Shown here piece after piece: positions 15,423-20,375 of a stretch of DNA of 20,375 nucleotides. The notes under the pieces are model-generated. The model made no database searches. It saw only the letters and a list, made by a program, of their open reading frames with translations, and had not been told where the DNA came from. How positions within the stretch are numbered: the first letter of the stretch is position 1; each line of letters begins with the position of its first letter. The position numbers and the translations under genes are program-made. The stretch spans positions 1-20,375 of the forward strand of contig CAZSCC010000123.1 of assembly GCA_964604905.1 (NCBI GenBank), given 5' to 3'. This DNA comes from JACQFK01 sp964604905 (GTDB taxonomy: Bacteria; Planctomycetota; MHYJ01; JACPRB01).

Positions 15423-16481
15423 ATGCGCCGCCCGCTTCCCCTCCTCTTCCTCCTCGCCGCCGCCCTCGGATGCGCCGACGGATATCCGCACCTCAAGGCG
15501 GGCGAACCGATCCCCGCGGTGGTGCTCGCGCCCCCCGCCGGGCCGGCCCGCGCGGAGCGGGTGGTCATCATCAGCATCGACGGCCTCCGCCCCGACGCGA
15601 TCGAGGCGGCCAAGGCGGAGACCCTGCAGAAGCTCGTCGAGCGCGGCGCGTGGGGCGTCCACGTTGAGACGATCCGCCCCTCCGTCACGCTCCCCAGCCA
15701 CACGGCGATGCTGACCGGGCTGGATTTCCAGCGCCACGGCGTCGTCTGGAACAACTACCGGCCGGGTTACATCCCGGTCCCCACCGTCTTCTCGGTGGCG
15801 GCGCAGGCCAAAAAGTCGTCGGCGATGCTCTTCTCGAAGGACAAATTCCACTTCCTCGCCAACCCCGCCTGCGTGAACTGGGTCTACGGCAACCCCGTCC
15901 CCAACAAGCTCCCCGAAAGGGAGGACTACCTCGACCCCGTCCTGCTCCAGAAGATGATCAAGCGCGACGAGGAATGGGAGAAGAAGCCCGTCTCCGCCAA
16001 ACCGAGCCTGCAGAGGCCCGGCGACCTGATGACCACCGCCGAGATGCTGGCGCGCGCCTTCAGCGACTCCTACGCGCTCGGCAAGTGGTCCGTCACGTTC
16101 ATCCACTTCCGCGAGCCCGACGAGAACGGTCACCGGTACGGCTGGATGGGGCCGCAGTACCTCCAGGCGATCCGCGAGGTCGACAAGGCGCTCGCCACGG
16201 TGGTCGCCACGATCGAGAAGAACGGCGGCTTCGAGAAGATCGCGCTCATCATCAGCGCCGACCACGGCGGAAGCGCGCGCGGTCACTACCGGGCGAGGGA
16301 ACCCGACCGGTCCGAGAACGTCCGGATCCCCTGGATCTGCGTGGGTCCGAAGGTCCCCGCGGGCCTGAAGATCGATCGCCCGCTCCACACGTTCGACACG
16401 ATGCCGACCGCGCTCGCCTTCCTCGGCCTGGGCGCCCCCGAGGGGATCGACGGCAAGGCGGTCGCGGAAGTCCTCCGCTGA
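15423..16481 (+). CDS. Type I phosphodiesterase / nucleotide pyrophosphatase (alkaline phosphatase superfamily)
   Basis: A protein of 352 residues with a signal peptide ending LLAAALGC; Cys17 could be lipidated, though the lipobox is imperfect. The catalytic core fits the NPP/type I phosphodiesterase pattern: IISIDGLRPD (metal ligand D53), then SVTLPSHTAMLTG with T89 as the likely nucleophile and QRHGVVWNN after it, REPDENGH (D233, H237), SADHGGSARGH (D280, H281) and a late His in PLHTFDTMPTALAFLG. Two metal ions and the Thr hydrolyse phosphodiester or pyrophosphate bonds; the substrate is unknown. The length is near normal for compact bacterial members. It probably acts in the periplasm. The gene has its own ribosome-binding site, follows the membrane protein by 61 bp and ends just before a long palindrome. 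Confidence 0.87.
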   Translation: MRRPLPLLFLLAAALGCADGYPHLKAGEPIPAVVLAPPAGPARAERVVIISIDGLRPDAIEAAKAETLQKLVERGAWGVHVETIRPSVTLPSHTAMLTGLDFQRHGVVWNNYRPGYIPVPTVFSVAAQAKKSSAMLFSKDKFHFLANPACVNWVYGNPVPNKLPEREDYLDPVLLQKMIKRDEEWEKKPVSAKPSLQRPGDLMTTAEMLARAFSDSYALGKWSVTFIHFREPDENGHRYGWMGPQYLQAIREVDKALATVVATIEKNGGFEKIALIISADHGGSARGHYRAREPDRSENVRIPWICVGPKVPAGLKIDRPLHTFDTMPTALAFLGLGAPEGIDGKAVAEVLR

Positions 16482-16485
16482 TTCC

Positions 16486-16557
16486 GCTGATCACCCGGCA
16501 TCCCGATCGCCCGGTCATCACGTGATAACCGGGCGATCGGGATGCCGGGTGATCAGC
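16486..16557. repeat. Long palindrome, 30-bp stem with inner 10-bp palindrome
   Basis: The arms 16486-16515 and 16528-16557 are exact reverse complements. The 12-nt centre contains ATCACGTGAT, itself palindromic, so after one mismatch the whole 72-bp block can fold almost completely. It begins 5 nt after the phosphodiesterase stop. No T-tract follows. It does not share sequence with the palindrome at 14388-14453 but has the same size and placement. Confidence 0.9.
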
Positions 16558-16569
16558 CTGTAACAAACC

Positions 16570-16603
16570 GCCCGCCCCGGGTACTCATTCCCTTAGGGCG
16601 GGC
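16570..16603 (+). terminator. GC-rich hairpin after the phosphodiesterase gene
   Basis: GCCCGCCC (16570-16577) pairs with GGGCGGGC (16596-16603) around an 18-nt loop. It lies between the palindrome and the next promoter, a sensible place for a terminator. The absence of a U-run makes intrinsic termination uncertain. Confidence 0.35.
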
Positions 16604-16640
16604 CGCTCATGTCCCGCCCCGTGAAATCTTTCCCGGCCGG

Positions 16641-16670
16641 CTGTCACACGGGTCCGATCGTGTGATATGT
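16641..16670 (+). promoter_or_regulatory. Candidate promoter with operator-like inverted repeat
   Basis: CTGTCA (16641-16646), a 17-bp spacer and TGTGATATG (extended -10; hexamer 16664-16669) form a plausible sigma-70-type promoter. A perfect 7-bp inverted repeat, TCACACG at 16644-16650 and CGTGTGA at 16659-16665, sits between and partly over the two hexamers with 8 nt between the arms. This is the usual geometry of a repressor operator. It would drive the YdjY gene and possibly the array behind it. Confidence 0.5.
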
Positions 16671-16699
16671 AAAGAGTGAGCAAAGAAAGGCGGATGGGG

Positions 16700-17347
16700 A
16701 TGAGCCGCAGAATGGGGCTGGCCGTGGCGATGGGATTCCTCCTCGCGACGTCCGCCGTCGCCCAGGAAAAGAAGGAAGCCCCCAAGGTCGACGAGAAGGC
16801 CGGCACCGTCTCCTTCAGCGCCAAGACCATCAAGACCGACAAGTACGAGCAGCTCAAGGGGGCCGTCGAGTTCGTCATCGTCATGACCGGGGGCAAGGAA
16901 TACGAGAGCTGCTTCGTCACCCCGGTCGACGCCCTGAAGCTCCACGAGGGGCTCAAGAAGGTCGGCGCCAAGCCCGGCAAGCCCGCCGCCGACGAGAAGA
17001 CGCCCGCCACCGGCGGGAAGCTCAAGATCTCCGTCACCTGGAAGGACGGCGACAAGGAGATCACCCATCCCATCGAAAAGTTCATCCTGGACGAAGAGAC
17101 GAAGAAGCCGATGGAGAACGTCCAGTGGCTCTACCAGGGCTCGAAGGAGGGGTTCGTCCCCGAGACCGGCGACATGGGCCTCATCGTCCAGTCGACCAAG
17201 AACCTCATGGGGCTCTACCAGGGCGAGTCGGCCCCGCTCATCACGAACCCCCTGCCCCTCATGACCGGCCATCGCTACAAGGCCAACAAGGCGCTGCTCC
17301 CCAAGGACGGCACCGTCGTCACGATCGTCATGGAAGCGGCAAAGTAG
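16700..17347 (+). CDS. Secreted YdjY-domain protein
   Basis: A protein of 215 residues from ATG 16700, which has AAAGG 9 nt upstream. Alternatives are ATG 16694 and GTG 16676, but the latter lies at the expected transcription start of the candidate promoter. The signal peptide is MGLAVAMGFLLATSAVA followed by Q. The rest matches the YdjY domain common in planctomycete genomes: VDEKAGTVSFSAK, VEFVIVMTGGKEYESCFVTP, LKISVTWKDGDKEITHP, KKPMENVQWLYQGS, LMGLYQG, ITNPLPL and DGTVVTIVM. The domain has no established biochemical role; it reads as a secreted beta-rich protein. It is 19 bp upstream of the first array gene, same strand, so the four genes may be one operon. Confidence 0.82.
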   Translation: MSRRMGLAVAMGFLLATSAVAQEKKEAPKVDEKAGTVSFSAKTIKTDKYEQLKGAVEFVIVMTGGKEYESCFVTPVDALKLHEGLKKVGAKPGKPAADEKTPATGGKLKISVTWKDGDKEITHPIEKFILDEETKKPMENVQWLYQGSKEGFVPETGDMGLIVQSTKNLMGLYQGESAPLITNPLPLMTGHRYKANKALLPKDGTVVTIVMEAAK

Positions 17348-17366
17348 GAAAGGAACGGGGATCGAT

Positions 17367-18455
17367 ATGAAGAAAGCTCTCGTCCGCGGAACCGCCGTCG
17401 CGGCCCTCCTCGCGCTCGCCCGCCTCAACGGCCACGCCTACGTCGAGGCGCTCTACCCGCTCCAGCAGGTGCTCGCGGAATCGACCGTCATCGCCGAGGG
17501 CACCGTCGAGAGCCACGACCCGCAGAAGAAGATCGCCACCGTCAAGATCGGCAAGACCCTCAAGGGCAAGTGCACGTACGACCTGATCCGGATCACCTAC
17601 GGCGGCGGGCAGTTCTGGCACCCCGAGGCGGTCCCCAAGCACTTCGTGAAGGGGGCCCCCACCCTGATCTTCTACAACGACGCGAAGCAGGCCGAGATGT
17701 ACATGGGCCGCTTCTTCATCCAGATCTACGGCGACGCCGGGGCGCCGCCCGAGAAGGCGTGGTGGTCCATGACCCACATCGAGATCCGCATGAACCGCAC
17801 GTTCAACGGCAGCGTCCCCGAACTGAGCGAGACCGTCCAGAAGGTCCTCGGCGGGAAGATGAAGCCTCCGGCCCCCGACCCCAAGATCCCGCCCATCGAC
17901 AAGCCGCACGTGGCGGCGCTGCCCGCCCACGGCGAAGCGGTCGACGAGGCCAAGCTGCCCGCCTCGTTCGTCAAGCGGAGCGTCAAGATCGGCAAGCCGC
18001 GCGACGCCGAGAACCCGGGCGCCGTCGGCAGGGGGCTCGCGTTCCAGTACTACGAAGGCTCCTGGACCGCGCTCCCCGAGTTCGACAAGCTGACGCCCGC
18101 CAAGAGCGGCACCTGCGAGCGGCCCGCGCTCCAGGCGGCCAACCGCCCCGAGGGCTTCGGGCTCCGCTTCACCGGCTTCATCGAGGTGGCGCGGGACGGC
18201 GTCTACACCTTCAGCACCTCCTCGAACGACGGCTCGGCCCTCTTCATCGGCGCCACCCGGGTCGTGAACAACGACCACCACCACGGGGTCGTCGAGGAGA
18301 GCGGCGAGATCGCCCTCAAGCCCGGCAAGCACCCGATCACCGTGACCTATTTCCAGGCCGGCGGGAGCCAGGCCCTCGAGGTGTTCTGGGAAGGCCCGGA
18401 ACTCCAGAAGCAGCCGATCCCCGCGGCCGTCCTGTTCCGCCCCGCCACCCCCTAA
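17367..18455 (+). CDS. Array protein 1: secreted YVEALYPL domain plus C-terminal PA14 domain
   Basis: A protein of 362 residues. The signal peptide ends NGHA and the mature chain would start YVEALYPLQQ. The N-terminal domain (about residues 25-165) has alternating strands such as STVIAEGTVESHD, IATVKIGKTLKGKCTYD, PTLIFYNDAKQAEMYMGRFF and THIEIRMNRTFNGS. The pattern of an exposed role-less beta-barrel with LKG resembles OB/NTR-like secreted domains, but I cannot assign a named family. After a Pro-rich linker, residues about 222-360 form a PA14 domain: GLAFQYYEGSW, GFGLRFTGFIEV, YTFSTSSNDGSALFI, VVNNDHHHG, and ALEVFWEGP. PA14 domains are usually carbohydrate-binding or adhesive, placing this protein outside the cell. 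It is the first of three tandem paralogues. AAAGGAACGGGG precedes the start. Confidence 0.82.
   Translation: MKKALVRGTAVAALLALARLNGHAYVEALYPLQQVLAESTVIAEGTVESHDPQKKIATVKIGKTLKGKCTYDLIRITYGGGQFWHPEAVPKHFVKGAPTLIFYNDAKQAEMYMGRFFIQIYGDAGAPPEKAWWSMTHIEIRMNRTFNGSVPELSETVQKVLGGKMKPPAPDPKIPPIDKPHVAALPAHGEAVDEAKLPASFVKRSVKIGKPRDAENPGAVGRGLAFQYYEGSWTALPEFDKLTPAKSGTCERPALQAANRPEGFGLRFTGFIEVARDGVYTFSTSSNDGSALFIGATRVVNNDHHHGVVEESGEIALKPGKHPITVTYFQAGGSQALEVFWEGPELQKQPIPAAVLFRPATP
17439..17968 (+). repeat. Direct repeat, copy 1 (N-terminal domain of array protein 1)
   Basis: This stretch aligns without any indel to 18526-19055 at a constant offset of 1087 bp. Differences are scattered and mostly third-position. 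The proteins differ at about ten of ~180 residues by eye. Confidence 0.85.
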
Positions 18456-18468
18456 CGGAGCCCGCACC

Positions 18469-19632
18469 ATGAAGAAGCTGCTCGCCGGTTCCCTGCTGCT
18501 CGTCCTGGTCGCGCCCGCGACGGCGTACGTCGAGGCGCTCTACCCGCTCCAGCAGGTGCTCGCGGAGTCCACCGTGATCGCCGAGGGCAAGGTCGAAAGC
18601 CACGACCCGCAGAAGAAGATCGCCACCGTCAAGATCGGAAAGACCCTCAAGGGCAAGTGCACCTATGACCTGATCCGGATCACCTACGGCGGCGGGCAGT
18701 TCTGGCACCCCGAGGCGGTGCCCAAGCACTTCGTGAAGGACGCCCCCACGCTGATCTTCTACAACGACGCGAAGCAGGCGGAAATGTACATGGGCCGCTT
18801 CTTCATCCAGATCTACGGCGACGCCGGGGCCCCGCCGGAGAAAGCCTGGTGGTCCATGACCCACATCGAGATCCGCATGAACCGCACGTTCAACGGCAGC
18901 GTCCCCGAGCTGAGCGAGCTCGTCCAGAAGGTGCTGACCGGCAAGATGGCCGCGCCGGCCCCGAGCGCCAAGATCCCGCCGATCGACAAGCCGCACGTGG
19001 CGGCGCTGCCCGCCCACGGCGAAGCGGTCGACGAGGCCAAGCTTCCGCTCTCGTTCCGAAAGTACGACCCGAACGCCAAGGCCGACGCCTCGCTGGTGCC
19101 GGTGAACCCCGAAGGCTTCGTCCAGAGGTGGCTGGTGCTGGGGCCGATCGCGCTGGGGGCCGAGGCGGCCGACCCGAACGTCGCCTTCAACAAGGAGCGC
19201 ATCCCGGGACAGAAGGCGATCAAGCCGGCCCAGAAGGAAAAGGCCTCGGTGGGAGGCACCGAGTTCAAGTGGGAGGCCTCGGATTCCTCCGACTTCTTCA
19301 TCGACCTCGGCGCCGCCGAGAACTCCATGAACCTGATCGTGTCGTACATCGTCTCGGAAGAAGACGTGGCCGAGGCCGCGCTCCTGACGGGCTCGGACGA
19401 CGCGGCCGTCTGGTGGCTCAACGGCGTGGAGGTCCAGCGCTTCCTCGGCGGCCGCCCATGCGCGAAGGACCAGGACCGGACGGCCAAGCCGGTGGCGCTC
19501 AAGAAGGGGCTGAACGTCCTGGTGGCGGCCGTGATCAACGGCGGCGGCCCCACGGGCGCCTGCGCGCGGTTCGTGAACAAGGCCGGCCAGCCGGTCCTGA
19601 AGCTCAAGGCGGGCGCCGAGCAGCCCAAGTAG
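18469..19632 (+). CDS. Array protein 2: same YVEALYPL domain plus a different C-terminal beta-sandwich
   Basis: A protein of 387 residues, 13 bp after array protein 1. The signal peptide ends ATA and is followed directly by YVEALYPLQQ. Residues about 20-195 are nearly identical to array protein 1, including the linker PPIDKPHVAALPAHGEAVDE. The C-terminal half is unrelated to PA14. It starts FVQRWLVLGPIALGAEAAD and continues SDFFIDLGAAENSMNLIVSY, LLTGSDDAAVWWLNGVEV, QDRTAKPVALKKGLNVLVAA, VINGGG and CARFVNK. That order resembles the galactose-binding-like or jelly-roll modules often appended to planctomycete extracellular proteins (the S-D-D-x-x-x-x-W-x-N-G motif). It is probably a secreted ligand-binding protein. 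No enzymatic motif is seen. The start has CGGAGC about 10 nt upstream. Confidence 0.82.
   Translation: MKKLLAGSLLLVLVAPATAYVEALYPLQQVLAESTVIAEGKVESHDPQKKIATVKIGKTLKGKCTYDLIRITYGGGQFWHPEAVPKHFVKDAPTLIFYNDAKQAEMYMGRFFIQIYGDAGAPPEKAWWSMTHIEIRMNRTFNGSVPELSELVQKVLTGKMAAPAPSAKIPPIDKPHVAALPAHGEAVDEAKLPLSFRKYDPNAKADASLVPVNPEGFVQRWLVLGPIALGAEAADPNVAFNKERIPGQKAIKPAQKEKASVGGTEFKWEASDSSDFFIDLGAAENSMNLIVSYIVSEEDVAEAALLTGSDDAAVWWLNGVEVQRFLGGRPCAKDQDRTAKPVALKKGLNVLVAAVINGGGPTGACARFVNKAGQPVLKLKAGAEQPK
18526..19055 (+). repeat. Direct repeat, copy 2 (N-terminal domain of array protein 2)
   Basis: Partner of the block at 17439-17968. Similarity stops close to the boundary between the linker and the C-terminal module (around LPLSFRK), so the repeat unit coincides with a protein domain. 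Confidence 0.85.
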
Positions 19633-19633
19633 G

Positions 19634-20375
19634 ATGAACCGGGCCTTCGCGGTCGCCTTCCTCCTCGCCACGGCGGGCGGGGCGTCGGCCTACATCGAGG
19701 CGCTCTACCCTCTCGCCCAGTTCATCGCCGAGGCGGAGGTGGTGGCAGAGGGGACGATCGAAAAGGTCGACCCCAAGACCAAGACCGCGATCGTCAAGGT
19801 CACGAAGTCCCTCAAGGGCAAGTGCACCTACGAGCAGGTGCGGATGAACATCGGCTCGGGGGCCGAGTGGTTCCCCGAGGTGACGATGCGCCACCTCGTG
19901 GTGGGCGCCCCGGCCGTCATCTTCTACAACGCGGAGCGCCGGGCCGAGATCTACGTCAACCGCTTCTTCCTCCAGTTCTACGGCGACGCGGCCGCCCCGG
20001 CCGACAAGGCCTGGTTCACCTACACCCACGTCGAGGTCCGCTGCAACCGGACGTTCAACGGGACGGCGGAAGAGCTCGCGAAACTGGTAACCGACATCCA
20101 GGCCGGCAAGGCCAAGGCGCCGCCTCCCGACCCGAAGCTCCCGGTCATCACCCGCGACGCCCTGATGAAGCTCCCCGTGTGGGGCGAGCCCGTCAACCCG
20201 GAGAAGCTGCCGCCCTGCTTCGCCAAGCGCGATCCGACGAAAGCCCCGAAGCCGCGCGATCCCGAGAATCCCGCCAACGTCGCGAAAGGCCTCGCCTTCG
20301 AGTACTTCGAGGGGGCCTGGAACGAGCTGCCCGACTTCGATGCGGTCAAGCCCGGGGCGACGGGGACGGCGGAGC
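19634..20375 (+). CDS. Array protein 3: diverged YIEALYPL domain plus start of PA14 domain, cut by window end
   Basis: The first 247 residues are visible and the frame is open at the right edge. It starts one base after the stop of array protein 2. The signal peptide ends GGASA and the mature chain starts YIEALYPLAQ. The N-terminal domain is clearly homologous to copies 1 and 2 but diverged: AEVVAEGTIEKVDPKTKTAI, SLKGKCTYEQVRM, RFFLQFYGDAAAPADKAW and THVEVRCNRTFNGTAEEL. The linker and the end (KPRDPENPANVAKGLAFEYF, then EGAWNELPDFD) match array protein 1 rather than 2, so a PA14 domain probably follows beyond the window. A likely partner in the same surface system, with ligand unknown. The start codon is supported by the signal peptide; the ribosome-binding site AAGTAGG is unusually close. 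Confidence 0.8.
   Translation, partial: MNRAFAVAFLLATAGGASAYIEALYPLAQFIAEAEVVAEGTIEKVDPKTKTAIVKVTKSLKGKCTYEQVRMNIGSGAEWFPEVTMRHLVVGAPAVIFYNAERRAEIYVNRFFLQFYGDAAAPADKAWFTYTHVEVRCNRTFNGTAEELAKLVTDIQAGKAKAPPPDPKLPVITRDALMKLPVWGEPVNPEKLPPCFAKRDPTKAPKPRDPENPANVAKGLAFEYFEGAWNELPDFDAVKPGATGTAE

Noticed and set aside
14388..16557. Palindromes as integron attC sites or simple Rho-independent terminators
   Set aside because: No integrase or attC core sites are seen, stems are perfect rather than bulged, and no T-run follows.
16644..16665. CRP-type binding site
   Set aside because: The half-sites are in the opposite order (TCACA then TGTGA) from the TGTGA-N6-TCACA consensus.

Overview
The window is about two-thirds G+C or more and densely coded. 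It shows no tRNA, rRNA, CRISPR array, transposase or integrase. The content is mostly exported proteins: YdjY-domain, PA14, HEAT, PQQ-propeller, CAP and PhoX families, plus many signal peptides. That mix suggests a planctomycete or a similar PVC-type environmental bacterium, probably from a metagenomic contig. The phylum is an inference from gene families only; no marker gene is present.

Layout. (1) 1-1443: the end of a minus-strand UbiA-family prenyltransferase meets, head to head and with no intergenic space, a plus-strand CAP-domain gene. Neither has a usable start codon, so this looks like a rearrangement breakpoint or an assembly join near 500-530. (2) 1477-4161, minus: a secreted HEAT-repeat protein. 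(3) 4249-8626, plus: a polytopic membrane domain fused in frame to a purple-acid-phosphatase-like enzyme (with a strong internal ribosome-binding site), then a Tat-exported PhoX-type phosphatase coupled by ATGA overlaps to a small membrane protein and an EthD-family protein. (4) 8627-8857: a spacer with a 26-bp inverted repeat. (5) 8858-14385: a membrane-anchored double PQQ propeller, coupled by an ATGA overlap to a PPDK/rifampin-phosphotransferase-like enzyme, followed by a 27-bp perfect palindrome. (6) 14468-16481: a three-helix membrane protein faintly like EMC3/TMCO1, then a type I phosphodiesterase and another long palindrome. (7) 16641-20375: a promoter with an inverted repeat between -35 and -10, a YdjY-domain protein, and a tandem array of three paralogous secreted proteins. 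The array members share an N-terminal domain but carry swapped C-terminal modules; the third runs off the window.

How it may work together. Three unrelated phosphatase or phosphodiesterase folds suggest phosphorus scavenging in the envelope. The propeller/phosphotransferase pair looks like a coupled two-protein unit of unknown substrate. The best candidate for something undescribed is the array at 17367-20375. Each member begins, directly after its signal peptide, with Y-V/I-EALYPL and an OB/NTR-like domain. Copies 1 and 2 are almost identical in that domain (about 530 bp without indels). Copies 1 and 3 share the PA14 end, and copy 2 has a different beta-sandwich. This is a modular, recombining family of surface proteins.
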